Shown piece after piece: positions 1 through 9,071 of a stretch of DNA of 39,716 bases; position 1 is the stretch's first letter; each line of letters starts with the position of its first letter. The notes below the pieces were generated by a model that ran no database searches, was not told the DNA's origin, and worked only from the letters and a program-made list of their open reading frames with translations. The stretch comes from Saccharofermentans sp. (lineage in GTDB: Bacteria; Bacillota; Clostridia; Saccharofermentanales; Saccharofermentanaceae). The position numbers and the translations under genes are program-made. Where the stretch lies: assembly GCA_024695505.1 (NCBI GenBank), contig JAILIB010000139.1, forward strand, positions 1 through 39,716, read 5' to 3'.

Positions 1-969
1 CTGCAGGTTGCGGGAAAGATCCTGAGTTCGGGCGGGATCCACGTTACCGCGCTCAAGTCCGGAAACGCTCTCTTCGACTATCTCGATAAGGAGACCGAGC
101 TTCCGAATCTTATCCTGCTTGACGTGAAGATGCCTGAAATGGGCGGCTTTGAAGTTATTAAGAGACTGCATTCCCTTGAGTCTGAGGCATCCAGGATCCC
201 CGTTGTATTCCTTACGGCTGATGAGAGTGAAGGTGCTGAACATGAAGGCCTTTCGCTAGGCGCAAGTGACTTTATCAGAAAGCCTTTCGTACCCGATGTC
301 CTCCTGCTCAGAGTCAACAACCTGATCGAATTGAACACATTGAAGAATCAGCTTTACGGCGAGATCGAGAGCAAGACGCGTGAGAACAAGGCGATGTTCA
401 TGCAGGCGATCGGCGCGCTTTCCGCAGCGATCGATGCGAAGGATACTTATACGAGCGGTCATTCGAGCCGTGTCGCGGAATATTCCAAAATGATCGCCAA
501 GAGGGCAGGTTACTCCGATGCGAAACAGGATGAGATCTACATGATGGCTCTAATGCACGACGTTGGAATGATAGGCGTTCCGGGTGCTGTACTGCATAAG
601 CCCGGCAGGCTCACGCCTGAGGAATATGAACAGATCAAGAAGCACCCGCAGTCCGGAGCTGACATCCTCAAGAGCATTGACAGCGATCCGAAGATCGGGA
701 TCTGTGCCCTTCAGCATCACGAAAGATATGACGGAAGCGGATATCCGGCAGGCCTTAAGGGGGACGCGATCCTTGAAGAGGCAAGGATAGTTGCCGTGGC
801 GAATGCTTACGACGCGATGTCTTCCGACAGGATATACAGGGACAGGCTCCCGCAGCAGGAGATCATTGAAGAGATCAGGAGCGGAATGGGAACGCAGTTT
901 GATCCGAAGTTCGCAGAGATCATGCTTGAGATCATTGAAGAAGACAAAGCCTATGAGATGAGAGGTTGA
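1..969 (+). CDS. Response regulator, receiver + HD-GYP c-di-GMP phosphodiesterase (5' partial)
   Basis: The reading frame is open from base 1, so the ORF-track start at 124 is internal and the gene runs in from outside the window. The visible part starts in a receiver domain whose phospho-acceptor Asp lies in LLDVKMPEMGG (about visible residue 41); only the N-terminal strand with the acidic pair is missing. The receiver Lys is in IRKPFVPD. A short helical linker leads to an HD-GYP domain with HSSRVAEYS, the HD pair in MHDVGMIG, HKPGRLTPEE and HHERYDGSGYP. All signature residues of the family are present, so c-di-GMP hydrolysis is expected, presumably controlled by phosphorylation. It is followed directly by two hybrid kinases on the same strand, the likely source of phosphate. 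High confidence in family, moderate in regulation. Confidence 0.93.
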   Translation: MQVAGKILSSGGIHVTALKSGNALFDYLDKETELPNLILLDVKMPEMGGFEVIKRLHSLESEASRIPVVFLTADESEGAEHEGLSLGASDFIRKPFVPDVLLLRVNNLIELNTLKNQLYGEIESKTRENKAMFMQAIGALSAAIDAKDTYTSGHSSRVAEYSKMIAKRAGYSDAKQDEIYMMALMHDVGMIGVPGAVLHKPGRLTPEEYEQIKKHPQSGADILKSIDSDPKIGICALQHHERYDGSGYPAGLKGDAILEEARIVAVANAYDAMSSDRIYRDRLPQQEIIEEIRSGMGTQFDPKFAEIMLEIIEEDKAYEMRG

Positions 970-974
970 CCCAA

Positions 975-3524
975 ATGAGTACAAATGACAAGGACCTTTT
1001 CCAAACATCGCACCTCACCATCCTGGTAAGCTACACGATCTTCGCAACTATACTGGTCGCCGAATCCCTTCTTCTCGGATGGGAAAAATGGGCGCTTCTT
1101 CTTATCATTTGCGGGATCATTGCCGCCTGGATCCTTCACATCAGGCATAATACTCCGTCTAATATACGTTTAACTCTTTATGCAGTCCTTATGATGGGCT
1201 GCTATTTTTTCTATGGCGTGCATCAGACCAGTACGTTCGATCTGGCGCTGGTAATGGCTGCCATCATCATGCTTCATACGATGACTGGCAGAAAGGTGTT
1301 TATAACTCTGTGCCAGTTTACGTTCTACCTGACGATGGCATATGAAGTGGTTACCATGATCGGCAACGGTGAAGTCTTTGACGTACTTGTCATTTCGCGT
1401 TGCGTGCTCCATTTCGCGATGGTCTTCTTCATCGGAATGTTCGCCAAAAAGATCATCGACAAGTGGATGCAGGTCCTCAACAAGTCCAAGGATGAAGTCG
1501 AGCAGCTTACCGAAGCAACGGAACATCTTAACGATTTCCTTGCCAACGTTTCACATGAGCTGAGGACCCCGGTAAACGCGATCATCGGTCTTACTACCCT
1601 TTGCATCGAGAAGTCCAGACACCGTGAAGTCGAGAATGACCTTATCGCGGTAAGGGATTCGGGCAGAAGGGTCGCAGAGCAGATCGGTGACATTCTGGAT
1701 TACTCCGAGATCGACCGTAAGAAAGCGGTCTGCAACAACGAGGACTACATGATGTCCTCTGTTCTCCACGATCTTGTCACGGATGTCAAGCAGTACAAGT
1801 CAAAGCACGTCGAGCTCATCATCGACGTTGATCCTTCGATCCCCGCGGTAATGAATTCAGACGTTGCCAAGATAAAGAAGATACTGAGGGCGCTTATAAC
1901 CAACGGCCTCAAGTACACGCAAAAGGGAGGCGTTTATGTAAGGATCACCACAGAGCCCCAGGATTACGGTGTCAACCTCTGTATAGAAGTCACTGATACC
2001 GGCAAGGGTATGACCGACTATGAGCTCGAGAAGGTATATGACAGCTTCTATCAGGCTGACTCCTCAAGATCGCGCCAGGGAGGAGGCTTGGGCCTGGGCC
2101 TCGCCATAGCTTCCGGCTTCGTGGCTCTCCTCGGAGGCTTCATGACGATCGAGAGCAAGCCTGATGTCGGAACGACGGTCAACGTCAGTATCCCGCAGAA
2201 GATCATCGATCCTCTGAGCTGCATGTCCGTTGCGGCTCCGGACAAGCTTGTTCTGGGCGCTTTCCTCCATTTCGAAAAATACGACCATCCGGCCGTACGC
2301 GACTACTACAACTCGATGGTCCTTAACATTGTCAAGGGTCTTGGCATACAGATGCACCGTGTTAACAACGCGCAGAACCTGAAGCTTTTGCATGACACGA
2401 TCCATCTGACGCACCTTTTCATTGCTGAAGAGGAATACAATGACAACGTTGACCTTATCGAGGATCTTGCAAAGGAAATGGTCGTTGCGGTCGTTGCCAA
2501 CGAAGGCATGATCCTTCCGAAGAACACGCACGTAAGGGTTCTCGAGAAGCCGTTCTACTGCTTCCCCGTCGTATCCATCCTGAATTCCTCGGTCGACACC
2601 AAGGAAGAGACGGTTAAGAAGCTTCGCTGCGAAGGCGTCAGGGCGCTTGTCGTTGATGACGAGTCCATGAACCTCGTTGTTGCCAAGAGTATCTTCGGCA
2701 GGTACGGCATGAAGGTTTATACCGCGACTTCCGGACAGGAATCCATCGATATCTGCCGTGAAAAGGTATTCGATATCATCTTCATGGATCACATGATGAG
2801 CGGCATGGACGGCGTTGAAGCGATGAAGCGCATCAGAACGGACGTTGCCGGCCTTAACGGTTCGATACCTGTAGTCGCGCTTACCGCAAACGCGATGAGC
2901 TCTGCCAAGCAGATGTTCCTTTCTGAAGGCTTTGACGGTTTCGTAAGCAAGCCGGTCGAGATAGAAGAACTCGAAAGAGTGTTAAAGCAGGTTCTCCCGA
3001 AGTCCGCGATCTCTTACGTTGATGCAAACGGCGTTATCGAGGAAGCGGCTGACGAGCCTGAAGAACCTGCACCTGCACCGGCTGCTGTACAGGAAAAGGA
3101 TTTCGTGAACGAGCTTCGTAAGTGCGGCATCGATACAGAAGCAGGCCTTAAGTACTGCGTGGGTGACAAGGAGTTCTACAAGTCGCTGCTCATTCAGTTT
3201 GCTACGGAGTCTGCCGACAAGATCGGTTCGATGAAGAAGTACTACAACTCGCGTGACTGGCACAATTACGAGATCCTCGTTCACGCCCTGAAGAGCACCG
3301 CCAAGATGATAGGCATAGCTGACCTGTCCGAGAAAGCCAAAGCTCTTGAGCAGGCGGCAAAACAGAATGACGCGAACTACATCCTTGAGAATCACGAGCA
3401 GATGATCAAGGATTACGGCCGCATCACGGCTGACATCAGGGAGCAGATCCTCTCTGATGATAAGGACGAAGATGACGACGTGTTTGAGTTTGAACCTGAG
3501 ACAGACGGAGGTGACAAGGTATGA
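975..3524 (+). CDS. Membrane hybrid histidine kinase with receiver and HPt domains
   Basis: Start: the track uses TTG at 966, but ATG at 975 has AGAGG nine bases upstream and is preferred (849 aa). Residues 20-165 hold five or six hydrophobic segments. A coiled-coil linker leads to HisKA with the phospho-His in SHELRTPVNAIIG (about residue 195), then an HATPase with VTDTGKGM and GGGLGLGLAIA boxes. A region around 430-560 looks like a degenerate receiver without a clear acceptor. A true receiver follows (ALVVDDES, IIFMDHMMSGMDG, Lys in VSKPVE). The C-terminal HPt has its His in VHALKSTAKMIG. This is a complete intramolecular phosphorelay. It begins just after the HD-GYP gene and overlaps the next kinase by ATGA, so the three are probably co-translated. 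The signal sensed is unknown; no periplasmic sensor domain is evident. Confidence 0.93.
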   Translation: MSTNDKDLFQTSHLTILVSYTIFATILVAESLLLGWEKWALLLIICGIIAAWILHIRHNTPSNIRLTLYAVLMMGCYFFYGVHQTSTFDLALVMAAIIMLHTMTGRKVFITLCQFTFYLTMAYEVVTMIGNGEVFDVLVISRCVLHFAMVFFIGMFAKKIIDKWMQVLNKSKDEVEQLTEATEHLNDFLANVSHELRTPVNAIIGLTTLCIEKSRHREVENDLIAVRDSGRRVAEQIGDILDYSEIDRKKAVCNNEDYMMSSVLHDLVTDVKQYKSKHVELIIDVDPSIPAVMNSDVAKIKKILRALITNGLKYTQKGGVYVRITTEPQDYGVNLCIEVTDTGKGMTDYELEKVYDSFYQADSSRSRQGGGLGLGLAIASGFVALLGGFMTIESKPDVGTTVNVSIPQKIIDPLSCMSVAAPDKLVLGAFLHFEKYDHPAVRDYYNSMVLNIVKGLGIQMHRVNNAQNLKLLHDTIHLTHLFIAEEEYNDNVDLIEDLAKEMVVAVVANEGMILPKNTHVRVLEKPFYCFPVVSILNSSVDTKEETVKKLRCEGVRALVVDDESMNLVVAKSIFGRYGMKVYTATSGQESIDICREKVFDIIFMDHMMSGMDGVEAMKRIRTDVAGLNGSIPVVALTANAMSSAKQMFLSEGFDGFVSKPVEIEELERVLKQVLPKSAISYVDANGVIEEAADEPEEPAPAPAAVQEKDFVNELRKCGIDTEAGLKYCVGDKEFYKSLLIQFATESADKIGSMKKYYNSRDWHNYEILVHALKSTAKMIGIADLSEKAKALEQAAKQNDANYILENHEQMIKDYGRITADIREQILSDDKDEDDDVFEFEPETDGGDKV

Positions 3525-6247
3525 AAGGCATTTTAAGATATCTTTTCCAGCCGTCGAAAAATGACCGTGAGGCAATTAAGTCCGCTTATTACGAGTCCGT
3601 CGCACCGACGCGCGTCACGATGTATCTTGCCCTTGCGGCAGCCATCACTTTCCTGGTACTGACGTTTGTATATCCTTCGTATTTCGGAGGAACCACTGTT
3701 CTCTACCACCAGATCTGCTATGTCTGGGTAATCCTGGTAGCCGCTATCTGGCTGCTCGGTATCCGCAACGCAATGAAGGACTATCAGGCCAGATACCGCA
3801 CCGTCTTTGTGCTTAACCACTTTATGGGAGTGTCACTCTATCTTTGGGTAGTATCTCTCATGATCGTCAACAGCATGGCCAGAGGCACCGTTGATACAAC
3901 GCTCTTCATGACCGTTGCACTGGTTGTTCCGCTTTGCGTATATCTGAACCCGATCGTATATGTCGTGATCGCGGTCATATCGAACGTCGGAGTCATCTCA
4001 TTCCTTTATTACATGGTCTCAAAGGGATCCATCGAACAAAACGAGATGGCAAACTTCCTTATCTTCTCTGTATTCCAGGTCGTAATGGGTCTCATAATGT
4101 CCTATACGAGGTTCAGGCTGAACGAACAGCTCGTTACCGCGGAGAAGCAGCGTAAAGAGATATACATGCTCAACAAGTCGCAGACGAGTTTCTTCTCAAA
4201 CATGAGCCATGAGATCAGGACTCCTATCAATACGATCATCGGCCTTAACGAGATGATCCTCCGTGAGGACGTCAGTGAGGAAGTCATAGAGGATGCAGTA
4301 AACATTAAGGCCGCAGGCAAACTCCTCCTTAACCTCATCAACGACATCCTCGACATGAGCAAGTTCCAGTCGGGAAGCATGCAGCTCCTGATCGAACCTT
4401 ATCACACGGGAGACATGCTCTCGGACATCGTCGGAATGCTCTGGATCAGGGCCAAGGATAAGAAGCTTGAATTCAATGTTGATGTTTCTCCTGACATTCC
4501 TGCGGAGCTTATCGGTGATGAAGTAAGGATCAAGCAGATCCTGATCAACGTCATCAACAACGCCATCAAATACACGAAGGAGGGATCTGTCTCCCTGACC
4601 GTCCAGTGCGAGAGGCCCGATGAAAAGACCTGCAACATGATCTACACGGTCTCCGATACCGGTATCGGCATCAAGTCGGAAGATATCCCGTACCTGTTCT
4701 CCGCTTTCAAGAGAGTCGATGAGACGGTTACCAAGCACATTGAAGGAACAGGTCTGGGCCTTTCGATCGTTAAGCAGCTTGTGGACATCATGGGCGGAAA
4801 GATCACCGTCAACAGTATCTACAAGAAGGGTTCAACCTTTATCATCGAGATCCCCCAGAGGATCGAACGCCAGGGCTCTGTCGGTTCTTACGATTTCACC
4901 AAGACCGGAAAAGCCGAAAAGAGAAAGGGTTATACTCCCAAGTTTGAAGCTCCCGAGGCCAGGATCCTGGTAGTCGACGACAATGAGGCCAACCTCATGG
5001 TCGTAAGCAAGCTCCTGCGCGACACGAAAGTCCGTATCGATACTGCCACGAGCGGCGCAGAAGCTTTGAGAAAAACGCTCAACATCAAATACAACGTTAT
5101 CTTCATGGACCATCTCATGCCTGAAATGGACGGCGTTGAGTGCAGAAGAAAGATAAAGGAACAGACGGGCGGAAGATGCCGTGAAACACCGATCGTCATT
5201 CTTACAGCGAATGCCGATGAAGAGAACAGGGCGCTCTATGCCCGTGAAAACTTCGACGGCTATCTGTCGAAACCGGTAAGCGGCGATGCTCTCGAAAACG
5301 AGCTGTATGCCCATCTCCCGAAGGAAATGGTCCACATTACCGGAAAGAAGAGCGAGATCGCTGAAGAGTCCATCTCCTGGATGAGCGGCGCAAAGAAGCG
5401 TAAGAGCATCGTGATCACTACGGAGAGCGTTGCGGATCTTTCGCCTGAACTTATTGAAAAATACGGAATCGCGGTCATTCCCCACAAGGTCCGCACGGAC
5501 GAGGGACTCTTCAAGGACGGCAAGGAGATCGAGACCCTGGGTGTCCTCAAGTACATGGAAAACCCGAAGAACAACGTTCTCCCGGAAGGCCCGACTGTAA
5601 GGGAAGTCGAAGAGTTCTTTGCAAAGCAATTGTCTTATGCAAACAACATTATCCATATTTCGATCTCCAGCAAGATCGAGCACAGCGGATACCAGCCGGC
5701 TCTTGAAGCATCAAGATCATTCGACAACGTCTTCATCATCGATTCGGGACACGTTTCGAGCGGTCAGGGCCTCATGGCGGTCATCGCGGCGAAAATGGTC
5801 GAAGAAGGCCTCTCTGCTGAAGAGATCGTCAAAGAACTCGAAGTCTATAAGAAAAAGATCCACACCAGCTTCATCGTTGACAATCTTGACTTCCTCGCGC
5901 GTGCGGGACAGGTCGGAAACGGCATAGCAAACCTCGTCAAGTCGCTTATGGGACGACCCGTATTAAGGCTGCGCAACGGCGTTATGGGTGTCGGAATGAC
6001 TTATTTCGGCGCCAGGGAGATCGCCTGGAAGGCATACATCAACTCCGTTCTGACGCATACCGCAAAGATCGACACCAGCATCCTTTTCGTAACCTACGTC
6101 GGCATCAGCAAGCGCGACACGGACTGGATCAGGGAGCAGATCGAGAAATACCAGCATTTCGATGAGATCTACTTCAAGCAGGCGTCACCTGCAGTCTCGG
6201 TCAACTGCGGCCCGGGTACGTTCGGTCTGTTGTTCGTAGAGAAATAA
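3521..6247 (+). CDS. Membrane hybrid histidine kinase fused to a C-terminal DegV (fatty-acid-binding) domain
   Basis: ATG at 3521 overlaps the upstream stop and has GGAGGTG seven bases before it. Residues 30-200 contain about six membrane segments. HisKA has His near 230 (SHEIRTPINTIIG). The ATPase shows INNAIKYT, VSDTGIGI and GTGLGLSIV. The receiver shows ILVVDDNEAN, Asp near 530 in IFMDHLMPEMDG, and LSKPV. After a short linker, residues about 628-908 form a DegV/EDD-fold domain: IVITTESVADLSPELIEKYG at the start, ISISSKIEHSGYQPA in place of the usual ISSxLSGTYQSA, DSGHVSSGQG, and a C-terminal SVNCGPGTFGLLFVE. DegV/FakB proteins bind fatty acids and partner with FakA kinase. No stop interrupts the frame. 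No HPt is present, so the receiver may use that of the preceding kinase. The DegV part may sense acyl chains; that role is inferred. Confidence 0.92.
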   Translation: MKGILRYLFQPSKNDREAIKSAYYESVAPTRVTMYLALAAAITFLVLTFVYPSYFGGTTVLYHQICYVWVILVAAIWLLGIRNAMKDYQARYRTVFVLNHFMGVSLYLWVVSLMIVNSMARGTVDTTLFMTVALVVPLCVYLNPIVYVVIAVISNVGVISFLYYMVSKGSIEQNEMANFLIFSVFQVVMGLIMSYTRFRLNEQLVTAEKQRKEIYMLNKSQTSFFSNMSHEIRTPINTIIGLNEMILREDVSEEVIEDAVNIKAAGKLLLNLINDILDMSKFQSGSMQLLIEPYHTGDMLSDIVGMLWIRAKDKKLEFNVDVSPDIPAELIGDEVRIKQILINVINNAIKYTKEGSVSLTVQCERPDEKTCNMIYTVSDTGIGIKSEDIPYLFSAFKRVDETVTKHIEGTGLGLSIVKQLVDIMGGKITVNSIYKKGSTFIIEIPQRIERQGSVGSYDFTKTGKAEKRKGYTPKFEAPEARILVVDDNEANLMVVSKLLRDTKVRIDTATSGAEALRKTLNIKYNVIFMDHLMPEMDGVECRRKIKEQTGGRCRETPIVILTANADEENRALYARENFDGYLSKPVSGDALENELYAHLPKEMVHITGKKSEIAEESISWMSGAKKRKSIVITTESVADLSPELIEKYGIAVIPHKVRTDEGLFKDGKEIETLGVLKYMENPKNNVLPEGPTVREVEEFFAKQLSYANNIIHISISSKIEHSGYQPALEASRSFDNVFIIDSGHVSSGQGLMAVIAAKMVEEGLSAEEIVKELEVYKKKIHTSFIVDNLDFLARAGQVGNGIANLVKSLMGRPVLRLRNGVMGVGMTYFGAREIAWKAYINSVLTHTAKIDTSILFVTYVGISKRDTDWIREQIEKYQHFDEIYFKQASPAVSVNCGPGTFGLLFVEK

Positions 6248-6268
6248 CCGTTAAACGATTTCTGTGTT

Positions 6269-6301
6269 AAAAGAGGCATTCACGTAAGGAGTGCCTCTTT
6301 T
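6269..6301. terminator. Bidirectional intrinsic terminator between convergent genes
   Basis: AAAAGAGGCA pairs perfectly with TGCCTCTTTT over 10 bp around a 13-base loop. It has A and T tracts on both sides, so it can end the signalling operon on the plus strand and the RNA methyltransferase on the minus strand, whose stop codon lies immediately beside it at 6302. Confidence 0.85.
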
Positions 6302-7147
6302 CTATTTCATCAGTTCCCAGAAGCTTATTGCGCTGGCGGCGGCAACGTTCAGTGAGTCAACGCCGTGGAACATAGGGATCATAACGCGGTAATCACAAGC
6401 GGCTATTACTTCCTTGGGAAGGCCTGTCCCTTCGGTGCCGAGGATAACGGCGAGTTTCTCATTCGAACGGATCTCATCGTTGTCAACGCTTGTGGAATCC
6501 TCGGTCAGCGCCATCGCTACCGTCTTAAAGCCGTAGGACTGCAAAGTCCGTATCAGGGTTATCCCTTCGGATTCCTCCCTCGAAGCCTTGGTCCAGGGAA
6601 TCTGGAAAACGGTTCCCATGCTGACCCTGGCGGAACGCCTGGTGAGCGGGTCGACGGAAGGCGCGGTCAGCAGAGCGCCTTCCATTCCGAGTGCGGCGGC
6701 ACAGCGGATTATGGCGCCTACGTTTGTAGGATTAACGACGTCGTAGAGGACGGTGATGCGCTTTTTGTCCCGGCAGAAGTCTTCAACGGGAAGTTCGGGC
6801 TTTCTTCTCAAGGTCATCCACAGACCCCGGACAAGGTTGTAGCCCGTAAGATTTATCACGATATCCCTTTTGGCGGTATATACGGGGATGGCATCAAGCT
6901 TTTCCTTTCCCCAGAGCTTTTCAATCGCTTCAAAAACGGGCTGGGCTTCAACTTTCATTCGGCCGGTCTCAACAAGCATCTCGAGCGGCTCGTAACCTGC
7001 CTCGAGCGCACGGAGTACTACGCTGGCGCTTTCCGCAAGAAAGATCCCTATGTCGGGGTCAAAGTATCTGTAGAGCTGTGCTTCGGAGAGCCTGGCGAAA
7101 ACGTCAAGGTCAGGCGAGTTTATGTCCGTTATCTCGATCAGATTCAT
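6302..7147 (-). CDS. TrmH/SpoU-family RNA 2'-O-methyltransferase
   Basis: A 281-aa protein with the three SpoU-family motifs in order: NPTNVGAIIRCAAALG (motif 1, about residue 138), ILGTEGTGLP (motif 2) and IPMFHGVDSLNVAAASAI (motif 3), which form the SPOUT knot that binds S-adenosylmethionine. The N-terminal half (FLAESASVVLRALEAGYEP) resembles the substrate-binding domain of 23S rRNA 2'-O-ribose methyltransferases. The exact nucleotide modified (rRNA or tRNA) cannot be read from the sequence. It is a single gene on the minus strand, divergent from the nucleotidase-like gene and convergent with the kinase operon. The ATG at 7147 has only a weak ribosome site. Family assignment is firm. Confidence 0.9.
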   Translation of the reverse strand: MNLIEITDINSPDLDVFARLSEAQLYRYFDPDIGIFLAESASVVLRALEAGYEPLEMLVETGRMKVEAQPVFEAIEKLWGKEKLDAIPVYTAKRDIVINLTGYNLVRGLWMTLRRKPELPVEDFCRDKKRITVLYDVVNPTNVGAIIRCAAALGMEGALLTAPSVDPLTRRSARVSMGTVFQIPWTKASREESEGITLIRTLQSYGFKTVAMALTEDSTSVDNDEIRSNEKLAVILGTEGTGLPKEVIAACDYRVMIPMFHGVDSLNVAAASAISFWELMK

Positions 7148-7279
7148 ATAAAAAGATGTGATTGCCTCAATTTTGCATTTCCTGTTTACGGGAACCCGGA
7201 TGCGGTTGCTGCTATTATATAACTAATAAGTGGTAAAATATCTCCATTATTGAGCAGATTATCTTATGGTCAGAGGAAA

Positions 7280-9055
7280 ATGAAAAAGATTAAGACATTT
7301 GTATCGGCGGTCCTTTTATCGGCAATGGTCCTATCGTTCTGTGCCTGTAAGAAACAGGAACAGCCGGCTGCCGAAACTCCGGCTACTGAGACAGGATCTT
7401 CCGTTCAGGTGACGGAAACGTCTGAACCTGTTGAAACCACGGAACATTCTGAACCGGCGGCAGAAAAAAAGAAGAGCAATGACATCGTTATCCTTGCTAC
7501 GAGCGATATTCACGCCTGCCCGGAAAGGGGATTCAGTTATACAGGTCTTTACCGTATCCGCGAGAGGTTTCAGAACGAAGGGTGCGAAGTCATTTTGACC
7601 GATTCCGGTGATGAGATCGAGGGTCACTCGATACTTTTCGGACCTGTTACCAGGGGTGACCAGGTCATAGATCTGATGAACAAGATGGGATACGATATGG
7701 CGATCCCCGGCAATCACGATTTCAATTATGGTCCTGACAGGCTTATCGAATTGACGAAAAAAGCAAATTACCCGTATCTTTCGTGCAATCTTGAAAAGAA
7801 CGGCAAGCTCGTTTTCAAACCTTATATCATTAAAGAGGTCAGAGGGAAAAAGATCGCTTTTGTCGGAGCGACAACGCCCAGGTCCTTAGGTGAATACACA
7901 TCCGAAACCCTGTTCCAGAATGCTGACGGCAAGCTGATATACAGCATGAACGGCGGAAATAAAGGAAAGAACTTCTGTAAGGTCATTCAGGCGAATGTTG
8001 ATAAGGCGAGGGCTGAGGGAGCCGATTATGTAATTGCCATGACTCATATCGGACAGGCAAAAAAATACAAATCTTATGACACTGTTTCTTACGTTATGGC
8101 CAATACGAAGGGAATCGATGTTTTCCTTGACGGACACAGTCATGACGCAAAGAAGATCGAGGCCGTTAATTCCGAAGGAAAGCCTGTTACAAGGATAGCC
8201 ATGGGCGCGAGATTCAGCAGGATCGGATATGTCAGGATCTCGGCTGATGACGGTTCGGTCAAGACGGGTATATTTACCTGGTCAAGCTCGGTAAGCCCGA
8301 CTGAACTTTTCGGGATCAGAAACGTTATGACGGAAGAGGTCGACAAGGCATTAGAGCAATTTAACGATACGTTATATAAGAAACAGGGAACTCTGGAATT
8401 CCCGCTGCTGATCACCGATCCTGAGAAAGTGAATGCTAATGGTGATCCGGTAAGAAATGTCACTAAAGTTGAGACCAACATGGGCGACTTCGTAGCCGAT
8501 GCTTTCCGGTCTGCCACAGGCGCGGATATCGCGATCGTTACCGGAAATATGATCAAAGCCTCATTGCAGCCCGGCGATATCTCGATGTACGATTGTTATA
8601 ACGTCCTTTCTGCAACTAAGCAGATATGCGTCGTTGAAGCTACCGGACAGGATATCCTTGACGCATTGGAATGGAGCTGCCGTAAATATCCGAACGAAAA
8701 CAGTTCGTTCCTTCAGGTGTCCGGTATTTCGTTCAAGGTCAACACCAAGATAAAGACCTCAGTAAAGAGCAAAAACGGCAAATTCTACAGGGTAGCGGGG
8801 AAACGGAGGGTGAGTAACGTTAAGATAGGCGGCACTCCGATCGACCCGAAGAAGAAATATACTGTTGCTTCGTATTTTAGGACGCTCAGAAGAGGTGACG
8901 GCGGATATAAGATGTTCAAGGAGTGCAAACGGACGAAGACCGTTTCAAGGCTTGATTTCCAGATACTCTCCGATTACATCGGCGGCAAGCTGAAAGGCAA
9001 CATCAGTTCATCTTATATGAATCCTTCCGGTCAGAAGAGGATAACCAAAGCCTGA
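7280..9055 (+). CDS. Exported 5'-nucleotidase/UshA-like metallophosphatase
   Basis: The track starts at TTG 7250, but ATG at 7280 (MKKIKTFVSAVLLSAM) begins a clear signal peptide and is preferred (591 aa). Cys residues follow the hydrophobic core (SFCACKKQ), so it may be a lipoprotein, though the lipobox is imperfect. A Glu/Thr/Pro-rich linker (about residues 25-70) leads to a calcineurin-like phosphoesterase domain: DIHACPERG, DSGDEIEGH, GNHDFNYG, MTHIG and DGHSHD carry the dinuclear metal ligands. The 5'-nucleotidase C-terminal domain follows (MGDFVADAFRSATGADIAIV, MYDCYNVLSATKQICVVEAT). The enzyme would hydrolyse nucleotides or other phosphoesters outside the membrane. The downstream lipoprotein starts within 20 bases of its stop and may be co-transcribed. 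Substrate is uncertain. Confidence 0.9.
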   Translation: MKKIKTFVSAVLLSAMVLSFCACKKQEQPAAETPATETGSSVQVTETSEPVETTEHSEPAAEKKKSNDIVILATSDIHACPERGFSYTGLYRIRERFQNEGCEVILTDSGDEIEGHSILFGPVTRGDQVIDLMNKMGYDMAIPGNHDFNYGPDRLIELTKKANYPYLSCNLEKNGKLVFKPYIIKEVRGKKIAFVGATTPRSLGEYTSETLFQNADGKLIYSMNGGNKGKNFCKVIQANVDKARAEGADYVIAMTHIGQAKKYKSYDTVSYVMANTKGIDVFLDGHSHDAKKIEAVNSEGKPVTRIAMGARFSRIGYVRISADDGSVKTGIFTWSSSVSPTELFGIRNVMTEEVDKALEQFNDTLYKKQGTLEFPLLITDPEKVNANGDPVRNVTKVETNMGDFVADAFRSATGADIAIVTGNMIKASLQPGDISMYDCYNVLSATKQICVVEATGQDILDALEWSCRKYPNENSSFLQVSGISFKVNTKIKTSVKSKNGKFYRVAGKRRVSNVKIGGTPIDPKKKYTVASYFRTLRRGDGGYKMFKECKRTKTVSRLDFQILSDYIGGKLKGNISSSYMNPSGQKRITKA

Positions 9056-9071
9056 TCTGTTGAAGTATAAT

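Noticed and set aside
4832-5683. 283-codon minus-strand ORF opposite the kinase-DegV gene
   Set aside because: It lies within the receiver/DegV coding region and shows no domain; length is due to codon usage.
6365-7222. 285-codon plus-strand ORF opposite the RNA methyltransferase gene
   Set aside because: It is antisense to a gene with intact SpoU motifs, has no ribosome site and no recognisable domain; it is a shadow of the real frame.
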